Positions 7,299 through 15,448 of a stretch of DNA of 15,593 nucleotides are shown here, in pieces. Source of the DNA: JAYVJM01 sp043769275 (lineage in GTDB: Bacteria; Pseudomonadota; Gammaproteobacteria; Pseudomonadales; UBA7239); assembly GCA_043769275.1 (NCBI GenBank), contig JAYVJM010000052.1, positions 1 to 15,593 on the forward strand, in the 5' to 3' direction. Numbering within the stretch: the first letter of the stretch is position 1; each line of letters starts with the position of its first letter. The notes below the pieces were generated by a model, which ran no database searches, was not told where the DNA came from, and worked only from the letters and a program-made list of their open reading frames with translations. A program made the position numbers and the translations under genes.

Positions 7299-7334
7299 CA
7301 GAAGCCAATGGTGTAACAGAAGCCAATGGTGTAA
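7299..7334. repeat. Perfect tandem duplication of an 18-bp unit
   Basis: The unit CAGAAGCCAATGGTGTAA occurs twice without gap or mismatch, at 7299-7316 and 7317-7334. It lies between the dsbB start codon and a candidate dsbB promoter, so it would be in the dsbB leader. It could be a recent slippage duplication or a doubled protein-binding site; no function is shown. Confidence 0.85.
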
Positions 7335-7339
7335 GAGTT

Positions 7340-7367
7340 AGCATACAGGCAAGTGGCAATCGCGCAA
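7340..7367 (-). promoter_or_regulatory. Weak candidate promoter of dsbB
   Basis: On the minus strand, TTGCGC (7367-7362) and TATGCT (7345-7340) are separated by 16 bp. Both hexamers are only partial matches. It is the best-placed pair I see in the 222-bp divergent region between dsbB and the protease gene. Confidence 0.3.
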
Positions 7368-7481
7368 CCATTGCCGTGCCGCCATAGCTGGCGGTTGTGA
7401 TGGTCGTGGTCTTAAATGCAATGGATGGGCATCCCGTAAAAACGCATTAGCTGCGGGAAATTGAAGTAACGGGAGTGGCGC

Positions 7482-10400
7482 GTGGCCGTGATTGGGCAGT
7501 ACACATTAGACCGATATCAGCTTTCCTTTTTCTTTTCGCTATTGTTGTTATGTCCTTTGTTGAGGGCGGTTGAGCAACAAGACTTGAGCGTGAGTACCCC
7601 TGCCTTATTGCAGGCGATTCAGGCTTCTCCGCAGATAGGCGTGCCTACGTTTGCGGCGGATCCGCCCATGTCTGTGTTGGAAACGCGCCTGCACGATAGC
7701 TTGCAACTAGACGCAGAGAGCCGTTTTGAGGAAATGTCGGAAAATGTTGACCCAAACGGCAAACGCCATCTGCGCTTGCAGCAGGTGTATTGTGGTTTGT
7801 CGGTCTATGGCAAGCAAGTATTGGTGCATCGCAATGCACAAGGGCAGGTGGCCGCATTAAGTGGAGAGGCTGTATCGGATGTAGAGGCTTCGCTGTCACC
7901 CCAAGATGCTAAAACGCAGCAACTATCACCCAAAGAGGCGATGCATCGTGCGAAAGCACAGGCGCTTAATTACCTAGGCGGAAAAGCGTTATCTATGCGC
8001 TTTAGCAATGAAAAAATTGAACGTGTGATCTACATAAATAAGGCGAAAAAAGCGAGTGATGCTTATAGCGTCGACTATTTTGTAGAGGCAAAAAATGCCG
8101 GTGCGGCGCGCCCACACTTCATTTTGGATGCCGATAGCGGTACGGTGTTGGAGCAGTGGAACGGCATGACAGACCTGCTGATAGGCACCGGTGCGGGCGG
8201 CAATACAAAAACGGGCAGATATGAATACGGGGTTGGTGGTAAACCCTTTCTGGATGTTAAGCGGGCAGGGTCGACTTGCACGATGAATAACGGTGCGGTG
8301 CGTGTGGTGGACTTCAAGGGCGAGAAGCGCGGCAATCTAAACGCGCCAGTTTCCTTTGATTGTCCACACAGCCCTGACCATCTGGTTAATGAAAGTTTTG
8401 GCCCGCTCAATGATTTGTATTATTACGGCACAGTGGTTGATCGCCTGTTCAATGAACTTACGGGTGCGCGGCCACTCAGGGAGTCTGTTGTCCTCGTTGG
8501 ACATTATGATGTTGGTTTGGATAACGCTTTTTGGAACGGTAGGGCAACCTACTTTGGCGATGGGAAAAACAAGTTTTATTCGCTTGGCACGTCTCTTAAC
8601 ATTGTGGCGCATGAGGTCTCTCACGGCTTTACAGAGCAGCATTCTGGTCTTGTTTATCGCGGGCAATCGGGCGGTATTAACGAAGCGTTTTCAGATATGG
8701 CCGGTGAAACGGCTGAGTTTTATTTGAACAAAACGGTGGATTGGCAGGTGGCGGCGGATGCAACAAAAACACAGCCGGCCTTGCGCTATTTGGCCGATCC
8801 AAAACAGGATGGCCGCTCCATAGACAATGCGGCCGCTTATACCCCTAAAACCAATGTTCATTATTCGAGCGGCGTTTACAACTACGCTTTTTACCGGTTG
8901 GCCACGCTGCCTGGCTGGAACCCCCTTAAAGCCCTCAAAGTTTTTCATGACGCGAATGCCAATTACTGGACAGCACAAACGGATTTTAGCGATGGCGCGT
9001 GTGGTGTTATCAGCGCGGGTGTCGATCAAGGCTTTGATCCGGCAGATATTGTCATGGCATTTCAGGCGGCGGGCGTTAGTTGCCCGATACCGATAGGCGA
9101 TGCAGATGGCGATGGCATCAAGGATCAATGGGAGCAGAGCAACGACTTAACGCTTGCCCAAGATAATGGCGGTGGTGATCCCGATAGAGATGGTTTGAGC
9201 AATCTTGAGGAGGCGCAAAACGGCAGCGACCCGCATGTGGCTGATACAGATGGTGACGGCCTTTCCGATGCCGCAGACCCTTTCCCTCACGATACTATTT
9301 TGCTCAGGAAAACGCGCTTTGCCGAGCCTGAAAAGGCTCTGTTAATGCGCAATGCCGTTGTTCTTAGTCGAGATGTAGACAAAGATGGTTATGCAGAGAC
9401 CATTATCGGCCTGCCGCATTATGCAAAAGTGCTGGAGGGAAAACGCCGCCGCGATGTTGGTATCGTTATTGTGTTCTCTGGCAAAAGCGGCAAGGTGTTA
9501 TGGCAGAAAACGGGGAGTGAGGCTGATGGCGCGTTTGGTCGTGCTTTGGCGGTTTTCGATAATAAAACCGGCGAAAATCCAATCTATTTGGCGATAACCG
9601 CTCCAGGTGCACTGAAGCGCGACGCGAGCGAGCGAGCGCGCATGGCGGCAGTCGGTGTCGTGAAAATTTATCGCATGGATCATCTTAATGAAGACCGGAA
9701 AGAGGAAGAAGCGGCTCCCGTGCGCGAGTTCTGGCAGCCACAAACGACGGCCGCGTTTTTTGGTGCCTCAATCGCCTATGTAGGCCAAGGCTGGCTTCTG
9801 GTCGGCGCACCCAATGCCGACAATGGAAAGCAGAAAAAAGCGGGTGTTGCCCATTTGTTTAATCTCGATCCGAGCGTGCCCGCCATCACTCTGCATAACC
9901 CAATGCCGAGCACAGGCGAACATTTTGGTGCCGCCGTAGCGCGCCTTGCGGGTGATGACGGCCAAGGGAAATTTCGTCTGCTGGTAGGCGCGCCAGAAGC
10001 CAATCGCAATCATTCTGGCAGTGTTTTTCTTTATGCCTTTGATCCCCTAGTTAAAACAGCTGTTTTGCTTTCGGAAACCAAAGGTTCTGCTGGCAGCCAT
10101 ACGGGCACTGTTTTGCTGGATATTGGCGATAACGATGCGAACGGTGAGCACGACTTTGCGATAGGTGTGCCAAAGGAAAAGCGTCCTAGTGACTTGCAAA
10201 CAACGGGGGCGCTTATTGTGTGTCATGTTTTTGTGGGCGTGCCGTCTTGTGTGCCGCACTATGGCGAGGCGAAAAACACCGGCTTTGCGTCCTCCTTAGC
10301 CAATATGGGCAATATTGAGCACAACGGCAAAGATGCCGTGTTGGTGGGTTCCCCCAGTTTCAGTGCAGCTAACAACTCAAAGGTAGGTCGAGTGCAATTG

Positions 10401-10670
10401 TTCTCAGGCGAAAGCTGGCGGCCGCTATGGAGCATGCAGGGAGAAAATGTTGATAACCGATTGGGCTTTGCTGTGGCTGCAGGGGATGTCAATAACGATG
10501 GCGCACAGGATGCCGTGATTGCTTCCGCCGCCAAAAATGATATTCGCGTCGGTGCTATAAAGCGCAACAAAAGCGCGAAATTAGCAAACAGCGGAGCGGT
10601 GTCTGTACTTTCCGGCCTTGCAAAGCCTGACGCTCACGGGCTTATCGAGAGGCAGCAAATTGTGAATTGA
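7482..10670 (+). CDS. Secreted M4 (vibriolysin-type) metalloprotease with TSP3-like repeats and FG-GAP beta-propeller
   Basis: The 1062-residue protein starts at a GTG with GGGAG six bases upstream. Regions: a signal peptide (hydrophobic run 15-28, cleavage near 29-30); a propeptide at about 35-225 with an FTP-like part near 65-125 and a PepSY-like part near 150-225; and an M4 peptidase domain at about 230-535. The zinc ligands and catalytic residues are present: HEVSH at 377-381 (His377, Glu378, His381), Glu401 in GGINEAFSD, and His460 in NVHYSSGVYN. After it come Asp-rich calcium-binding segments resembling thrombospondin type 3 repeats (DADGDGIKD at 540-548, DPDRDGLSN at 566-574, DTDGDGLSD at 588-596). 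About six to seven FG-GAP/integrin-alpha-type repeats then run from about 622 to the end (for example DVDKDGYAETIIGLP, WLLVGAPNAD, FRLLVGAPEAN, DVNNDGAQDAVIAS). The domain families are clear; substrate and location (free or surface-bound) are not. M4 proteases with such signal peptides usually leave the cell by type II secretion. The msh pilus genes follow 160 bp downstream on the same strand. Confidence 0.93.
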   Translation: MAVIGQYTLDRYQLSFFFSLLLLCPLLRAVEQQDLSVSTPALLQAIQASPQIGVPTFAADPPMSVLETRLHDSLQLDAESRFEEMSENVDPNGKRHLRLQQVYCGLSVYGKQVLVHRNAQGQVAALSGEAVSDVEASLSPQDAKTQQLSPKEAMHRAKAQALNYLGGKALSMRFSNEKIERVIYINKAKKASDAYSVDYFVEAKNAGAARPHFILDADSGTVLEQWNGMTDLLIGTGAGGNTKTGRYEYGVGGKPFLDVKRAGSTCTMNNGAVRVVDFKGEKRGNLNAPVSFDCPHSPDHLVNESFGPLNDLYYYGTVVDRLFNELTGARPLRESVVLVGHYDVGLDNAFWNGRATYFGDGKNKFYSLGTSLNIVAHEVSHGFTEQHSGLVYRGQSGGINEAFSDMAGETAEFYLNKTVDWQVAADATKTQPALRYLADPKQDGRSIDNAAAYTPKTNVHYSSGVYNYAFYRLATLPGWNPLKALKVFHDANANYWTAQTDFSDGACGVISAGVDQGFDPADIVMAFQAAGVSCPIPIGDADGDGIKDQWEQSNDLTLAQDNGGGDPDRDGLSNLEEAQNGSDPHVADTDGDGLSDAADPFPHDTILLRKTRFAEPEKALLMRNAVVLSRDVDKDGYAETIIGLPHYAKVLEGKRRRDVGIVIVFSGKSGKVLWQKTGSEADGAFGRALAVFDNKTGENPIYLAITAPGALKRDASERARMAAVGVVKIYRMDHLNEDRKEEEAAPVREFWQPQTTAAFFGASIAYVGQGWLLVGAPNADNGKQKKAGVAHLFNLDPSVPAITLHNPMPSTGEHFGAAVARLAGDDGQGKFRLLVGAPEANRNHSGSVFLYAFDPLVKTAVLLSETKGSAGSHTGTVLLDIGDNDANGEHDFAIGVPKEKRPSDLQTTGALIVCHVFVGVPSCVPHYGEAKNTGFASSLANMGNIEHNGKDAVLVGSPSFSAANNSKVGRVQLFSGESWRPLWSMQGENVDNRLGFAVAAGDVNNDGAQDAVIASAAKNDIRVGAIKRNKSAKLANSGAVSVLSGLAKPDAHGLIERQQIVN

Positions 10671-10830
10671 TTGCCTAAGCTGTTTGTATCGTCCGCGTGG
10701 TTTTTTGGCTGCAAGTTGGCTTGCGGTAGTACAGGGGTTGGTTTACATTCAAATGGACATTGGGCTTTTTGCCAGCGGGTTAAGTGGACGGCACAGGGGT
10801 TTGTGCGGGTTTTTCAAGGGAACGACAGGG

Positions 10831-11796
10831 ATGGATCTGCGTTGGAGCAACTTATTACCGAAAAACTGGCGTAAAGGCGCCGGCTTTGCCAATGCTATTG
10901 GCCTTGAGTTCAGTGAGGCCGGATTGGCGATAGCCTGTGCAGATGGCGCGCAAAAAAACGCCACGGCTGCTCGCATATCTTATTGTTCTTTTCACGGCGA
11001 ACCATCTGCCGACGAGCAAGTTATTTATCTTCAAAAATTGGTTGCCACTCGACGCTGGCGTTCTGTGCCGTGCAACGTGGTGTTGGCGCCATCACTATAC
11101 CAGATATCCACGATGGAAGCGCCCGAAGTTCCCGCCGAAGAGCTGCGTACAGCCGTACATTGGAAATTGCTCGACTTGTTTGGCCGCAATCCCGATGAGT
11201 TAGCTTTTGATGTGGTTTCGCTGCCTGCAGATGCGTATCGCACGCGGATGATAACGGTAGCGGCCATACCTAGGTCGCTAATGGCAAAAATCGCCGCCGA
11301 CATGAACGCTGCAGGTTTGAGCTTGCAAAGCATCAGCACGCAAGAGACCGCGCTGCATAACCTGTGTGCCAGCGTGCCGACATTAGCCAGCCCCACTGCG
11401 CTGTTGGCGTTCTATCAAAATAGATCGATGTTATCCATCAGCGCGGCTGGCAATGCATATTTTTCACGCGCTTTAGACAAGGGGTTAAGTGCGGTTGGTT
11501 CAATACCTTCAGATAGCGAAGAGTATCAGTATGTTTTAGATGCCTTTGTTTTAGACGTACAGAGATCATTGGATTTTTTCGAAAGTCAGTTGCGCAAAGG
11601 AAGCGCTTCGCAACTGTATTGTCTGCCCACTACGTCAGAAACCAGCGTGGTTGCTGCCGCATTGTCTGCAGGTCTCGCCGTGCCTTTGTCGGCTTTTCCG
11701 CTGAGTGGATTGCTGCAGGATGGTGTGTGTGAAGCGCATGAACTGTCCCGCTGCATCAATGCCGTCGGCGCAGCACTGTGGAGGATGGGCGCATGA
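10831..11796 (+). CDS. mshI: MSHA biogenesis protein MshI (PilM-like)
   Basis: This 321-residue protein resembles MshI/PilM, the actin-fold (ASKHA) cytoplasmic component of the type IV pilus alignment complex, which couples to the N-terminus of the PilN-like protein. The start at 10831 (MDLRWSNLL) follows AAGGG with about 10 bases spacing; the open frame upstream to 10684 lacks family features. Visible family-like segments: IGLEFSEAGLAIA near residue 23 (first phosphate-binding-like strand pair), VVLAPSLYQISTMEAPEVPAEEL near 80, and a mid-protein QSISTQETALHN. It is the first of five overlapping msh genes; its TGA overlaps the ATG of the next gene by four bases. Detection of MshI rests on similarity of segments, length and order of neighbours. 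Confidence 0.82.
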   Translation: MDLRWSNLLPKNWRKGAGFANAIGLEFSEAGLAIACADGAQKNATAARISYCSFHGEPSADEQVIYLQKLVATRRWRSVPCNVVLAPSLYQISTMEAPEVPAEELRTAVHWKLLDLFGRNPDELAFDVVSLPADAYRTRMITVAAIPRSLMAKIAADMNAAGLSLQSISTQETALHNLCASVPTLASPTALLAFYQNRSMLSISAAGNAYFSRALDKGLSAVGSIPSDSEEYQYVLDAFVLDVQRSLDFFESQLRKGSASQLYCLPTTSETSVVAAALSAGLAVPLSAFPLSGLLQDGVCEAHELSRCINAVGAALWRMGA

Positions 11797-12416
11797 ACGA
11801 CCAGATCAATCTTTACCGCCCTGAATTATTAGAGAAAATAATAGAGCTATCCGGACAGGTCATATTAAAAATAGTGGCTGCGACGCTGGTGGTTTTATTG
11901 TTATTGGGCTGGCGTGAGCAATGGCGTTTAGGGCGCTTAGAGCACGATCTGGTTGAGGCGCGAAACGACTTAAATAAAACGCAGACACAAATAGAGCTTC
12001 AAAAAAATCAGCAAGTACTTACAAAAACAGACGATTATTTGTCACAGCAGTTAGCGCAAGAGAGGCAGGCGCTGCACATAAAAACAGCATTATTAGAGCA
12101 CTTAAGTGAGGGTAAACAACAGGAGTTTTCGCATTTTCTTATCGGCTTAAGTCATCAGCATATAAAAGGGTTATGGCTGAAAGGTATACAGGTTGATCAT
12201 GATGGCCAGTTGTCGTTAGTCGGCAGAGTTGTGAGTGCGGATGTGTTGCCGCGTTATCTTGATCGTCTTGCTGATGCTGATGTATTTGGCAAACAGTATT
12301 TTCACGCATTTAAATTGCGCCCGTTAAGCCCCGATATTCCTAAAGAGGCAGACGAAATTAAGGCAGGCATTGCCGCGCAATACTTCGAATTGAAGGCAGA
12401 GAGGGCTTCGCCGTGA
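11793..12416 (+). CDS. PilN-like MSHA biogenesis protein (MshI1/MshI2 type)
   Basis: The 207-residue bitopic inner membrane protein has a short cytoplasmic N-terminus starting MNDQINLYRPEL, the PilN/MshI-partner motif (INLY/INLL) that docks to the PilM-like protein. One transmembrane helix follows at about 24-40, then a coiled-coil region at about 45-105 and a small periplasmic domain. An excellent GGAGG site lies eight bases before the ATG at 11793. The end overlaps the GTG start of mshJ by four bases. In Vibrio the gene at this place is named mshI1 or left unnamed, so no symbol is given. Confidence 0.78.
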   Translation: MNDQINLYRPELLEKIIELSGQVILKIVAATLVVLLLLGWREQWRLGRLEHDLVEARNDLNKTQTQIELQKNQQVLTKTDDYLSQQLAQERQALHIKTALLEHLSEGKQQEFSHFLIGLSHQHIKGLWLKGIQVDHDGQLSLVGRVVSADVLPRYLDRLADADVFGKQYFHAFKLRPLSPDIPKEADEIKAGIAAQYFELKAERASP

Positions 12417-13201
12417 AACTTCCCGAAAACATGAAGGCTCTCGCCAGCGCAGTCCACATACCTGCTTATATTTCCAGAACCGTTCACGCGATTAATGCAA
12501 TGAATTTGCGTGAGCGCGTTATATTGGCAATTACCTGCATTTTGCTGCTCACGGTGCTTTTGCAAGTGGGCTGGGCGGATCGTATTTATAAAAAGCGCCT
12601 GAAAATAGAAGCACAAATCACACAAATTCAAGCGGAAAATAACGCAGCACAGAATCAGTTATTGGAGCTGCATCGCGTTCAGGCGGTTGACCCTAATGAG
12701 GTGGTGCGTACGCAAATGGCCTCCGTGCGAGCCAGCATTGATACGGCAACCGAGAAACTGAAAACGGCTCTCCGCCACTTAATCAAGCCTCGGGAAGTTA
12801 TTGGTATGTTGCGCGGACTGTTGGCGGCTCAGTCAGGCTTGCGCCTAATTCGCATGGAAACGCTGGAACCGGAACGTATCGATTTGAGCCGGCAGTCCGC
12901 AAAAAACACGCAGCCAGATGCAAAAACGCCGCATGCTGTCGCGCAGGAAAGTAAAGAGAAGGTCGCGGCTATGCAGCCGAATAAAGATGCGCTGTATCGC
13001 CACTGGCTGAAGCTGGAGTTGCTGGGCAACTATCAATCAATTAGCGAGTGGCTTCTCACCGTTGAGCAATTGCCGATGCGTGTTCAGTGGGACACGATGG
13101 ATTATACGGTAGAGGAAGATCCAAATACCCACAGCATGCGTGCGCGATTGGTATTGCGCCTATATACCATCAGCATGCAGAAGGAGTGGCTGCGTGTATA
13201 A
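12413..13201 (+). CDS. mshJ: MSHA biogenesis protein MshJ (PilO-like)
   Basis: The 262-residue inner membrane protein has a cytoplasmic N-terminus, one transmembrane helix at about 36-54, a coiled-coil stretch at about 58-118, a low-complexity region near 160-190 (Lys, Gln and Ala rich) and a ferredoxin-like C-terminal domain. The LELLGNYQSISEWLLTVEQL segment near 201-220 is the recognisable PilO/MshJ feature. It should pair with the PilN-like protein to bridge the inner membrane and periplasm. The start is a GTG overlapping the previous TGA, with a GAGAGGG site upstream. Its 3' end overlaps mshK by eight bases. Confidence 0.82.
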   Translation: MKLPENMKALASAVHIPAYISRTVHAINAMNLRERVILAITCILLLTVLLQVGWADRIYKKRLKIEAQITQIQAENNAAQNQLLELHRVQAVDPNEVVRTQMASVRASIDTATEKLKTALRHLIKPREVIGMLRGLLAAQSGLRLIRMETLEPERIDLSRQSAKNTQPDAKTPHAVAQESKEKVAAMQPNKDALYRHWLKLELLGNYQSISEWLLTVEQLPMRVQWDTMDYTVEEDPNTHSMRARLVLRLYTISMQKEWLRV

Positions 13202-13601
13202 GTGCCCTGTTGTTTGCTGCATGACATGTATCGCGATACTGATGTGTGGCCGAATGTTGTCGATTCAGGCAGCCTTTGCTGCAGATATACCGCCGCCAAA
13301 TAAGGTGCGATTAAGCGAGCGTCTGGCCGATCCTACAATGCCGCCTTTATTCGACGGTGTCGTAATAGCACAAGGCAAGTCGTCGCTCGTTTTGCAGGCT
13401 GTTATAAAGCAGGGCGGGCAACGATATGCCGTTATTAACGGCCAAAAACTTACCGTGGGTGAAAAAATAGCAGATGCCACAGTACGTGTCATTGAGTCTG
13501 CCAGAGTCGAGGTTGAAAAGGATGGTACTCGAGAATGGCTGGCGCTATTTGCTTCCGTTAACATAAAGAGATCTACGCGTGGCGGGGATGCCAGACAATG
13601 A
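13194..13601 (+). CDS. mshK: MSHA biogenesis protein MshK (PilP-like)
   Basis: The 135-residue periplasmic protein starts at a GTG at 13194, chosen because AAGGAG lies seven bases upstream and a signal-like hydrophobic N-terminus follows (about residues 5-29, ending AAFAA). The C-terminal domain shows the MshK/PilP/GspB-type pattern: DPTMPP near 46, then short strands with RYAVINGQKLTVGEKI at about 76-91, VRVIESARVEV and a final strand. Such proteins link the PilN/PilO-like inner membrane pair to the secretin. A frame open upstream to 13140 lies inside mshJ and is not used. It overlaps mshL by four bases (ATGA). Confidence 0.8.
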   Translation: MYKCPVVCCMTCIAILMCGRMLSIQAAFAADIPPPNKVRLSERLADPTMPPLFDGVVIAQGKSSLVLQAVIKQGGQRYAVINGQKLTVGEKIADATVRVIESARVEVEKDGTREWLALFASVNIKRSTRGGDARQ

Positions 13602-15271
13602 AGCAATGGAATGTACAGTTATTGATAGCGGTTGTGGCGGTTAGCTTATTTGTTGGGTGTCAGACGCGGCCAGTGCCTGTGAAGCGCACTGCCGCAGTTA
13701 TGATGCCGTCCGCAAAAAAAGCGGCAGTGGCTCCTGAAAAAATACCAGTGCCGCTCATGCAGAAAGCGGGTGGCGGCTCAACGACACCGCCACCCAGTGC
13801 GCGTGAAGGCGTGCGCTCTCAGGCTGGGAGAGGTGAAAAATATTTCGATGTGGCGGTCAACAATCAAGATGTGAGGGAGTTTTTTTATGGCCTCATGCAG
13901 ACAACGGGTAAAAATATCGTTGTGCATCCAGATGTTGCAGGGCGCGTGTCGCTGTCTCTCCAGCATGTGACGCTTCAGGAGGTATTGACGGCGCTTAACG
14001 ACATTTACGGCTATGACTACCAACATAATGGCTATGGCTATGTCATTTTGCCGACCACGCTCAATACGCGAGTTTTTGCGATTAACTACCTTAACGTGCA
14101 GCGAAAAGGGTTCTCTAGCACGTCTGTCAGCAGCGGTGAAATGACCAGCGTGGACAGCACAGAGAGCAGAAATAACAGCTCGAATCGAGCCGATACAAGT
14201 ACATCCAGCAGCACCAAAAGTGATGTCGCCAACAGCACTGCCATTGAAACCAATAGCAACAGTGACTTTTGGGCAGAACTCAAGTCTATGTTGTCGATGA
14301 TGGTGGATACGAGCAAAGGCGGCGTAGTGGTGATAAACCCGCAGGCGAGTTTAGTTGTTGTACGCGGTTTGCCACACGAGCTTCGTAGTGTCGATAACTT
14401 TTTGTTTCGCACGCAACTAAGCCTCAACCGCCAAGTTGTACTGGAAGCAAAAATTCTCGAAGTTGTTTTATCTACCGATTTTCAGGCGGGCATTAATTGG
14501 TCTGCACTGGGGGATCTGACGCATAACGGCGACAGCACCATAAAAGGCGCGCTTTCCAGTCTTCCACTAGCCTCTAAAAAAGAGGCGCTGGGCGGCGTTT
14601 TTGGGGTCACAATAGCCTCCCAAGACTTCAATGTAGTAATCGAGCTGCTGAAAACACAAGGCGATGTATCGGTTTTGTCTAGTCCGCGCGTTGCTACGGT
14701 TAATAATCAAACAGCAGCCATTAAGGTAGGCACAGAGAGCTTCTTTGTGACGGACGTTAAAAACAATACGACCACGACGGGCTTGGTCGCCACACAATCG
14801 CCCGACGTAACACTAACGCCGTTTTTTTCGGGCATTGTGCTGAATGTGACTCCTCAAATTGACGATGCAAAAAACGTTATACTTCATGTGCATCCCACCG
14901 TCAGCGAAGTAAAAGACGAGGAAAAAACAGTTACTTTGGGTACGCAAGTGCTTACTTTGCCGCTGGCATCATCTACCATCCGTGAGGCGGATAGCGTGGT
15001 GCGTGCTAAAAGCAATCAAATCGTGTTAATTGGTGGCTTGATGAGCAATGTAAGCTATACACGTAAGGCCGATGTGCCATGGTTGGCCGATGTCCCTGGT
15101 TTGGGCTGGTTATTTACGCAGAGAAGAGAGGCTAGCTTAAAAAGTGAGTTAGTTATTTTACTGCGGCCGATCATTACAGATGCGCCAGAGCAGGGTTGGG
15201 CGAGTGAAGATATGCGGGAAGCGGATAGGCACTTTGCCGACGGCGCTTGGCTTCCCCCTGCTCCTCAGTAG
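13598..15271 (+). CDS. mshL: MSHA biogenesis secretin lipoprotein MshL
   Basis: The 557-residue outer membrane secretin forms the pore through which the MSHA pilus emerges. The N-terminus is a lipoprotein signal with lipobox LFVG-C21. A Pro/Ala-rich linker (about 24-75) precedes an STN/secretin short N-terminal domain (about 82-152, FDVAVNNQDVREFFYGL). An N1-like domain (about 157-275) is interrupted by a Ser/Thr/Asn-rich insert at about 174-222. The secretin core runs from about 278 to 526, with VSVLSSPRVATVNNQTAAIKV near 358-378, the LIGGLM segment at 477-482 and DVPGLGWLF at 498-506. Order and overlap with mshI-K give strong context. The usual next gene, mshM, is not found; an IS630-type element end follows instead. 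Confidence 0.93.
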   Translation: MKQWNVQLLIAVVAVSLFVGCQTRPVPVKRTAAVMMPSAKKAAVAPEKIPVPLMQKAGGGSTTPPPSAREGVRSQAGRGEKYFDVAVNNQDVREFFYGLMQTTGKNIVVHPDVAGRVSLSLQHVTLQEVLTALNDIYGYDYQHNGYGYVILPTTLNTRVFAINYLNVQRKGFSSTSVSSGEMTSVDSTESRNNSSNRADTSTSSSTKSDVANSTAIETNSNSDFWAELKSMLSMMVDTSKGGVVVINPQASLVVVRGLPHELRSVDNFLFRTQLSLNRQVVLEAKILEVVLSTDFQAGINWSALGDLTHNGDSTIKGALSSLPLASKKEALGGVFGVTIASQDFNVVIELLKTQGDVSVLSSPRVATVNNQTAAIKVGTESFFVTDVKNNTTTTGLVATQSPDVTLTPFFSGIVLNVTPQIDDAKNVILHVHPTVSEVKDEEKTVTLGTQVLTLPLASSTIREADSVVRAKSNQIVLIGGLMSNVSYTRKADVPWLADVPGLGWLFTQRREASLKSELVILLRPIITDAPEQGWASEDMREADRHFADGAWLPPAPQ

Positions 15272-15448
15272 TGCTTTGTGGTCTGTTTTGAACCAACGAG
15301 CGGCGGCCTAATTAGCCAAGTTTGATTTGACTGACAGGTCGTTTTAGGCGGCCACTTGGGCGGCATCCGACACCGGTTCCTGATCTGTTTGTATCCCGTC
15401 AAACTGTTTGGCGAACCTGTGCTGTCAATACGGGAGACCAAACTATAG
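15272..15448. other. Non-coding stretch between mshL and an insertion sequence end
   Basis: I see no gene here and no start of mshM. It holds an imperfect inverted repeat (15302-15311 with 15344-15353, nine of ten bases). The boundary of the insertion sequence probably lies near the TA pairs around 15444-15447, since IS630 elements insert at TA, but its terminal repeat cannot be confirmed from one end. Confidence 0.45.

Noticed and set aside
7379..7394. CCGCCA/TGGCGG hairpin in the divergent intergenic region
   Set aside because: Six-bp stem without a T-run, between divergent genes where no terminator is needed; an operator role has no support.
10705..10732. Possible promoter (TTGGCT, 16 bp, TAGTAC) for the msh operon
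   Set aside because: Both hexamers are weak matches, and similar pairs occur by chance; not enough to annotate.
10790..10816. Small GCACA/TGTGC stem followed by GGGTTTTT as a terminator of the protease gene
   Set aside because: The stem has only five pairs and lies right before the mshI ribosome binding site.
10684..10830. Upstream extension of MshI
   Set aside because: It lacks family similarity, and the ATG at 10831 has a plausible ribosome binding site and the expected MshI-type N-terminus.
15302..15353. Imperfect inverted repeat resembling an integron attC site
   Set aside because: The arms pair at nine of ten bases, but the core GTTRRRY/RYYYAAC boxes are not properly formed and there is no integrase or cassette structure nearby.
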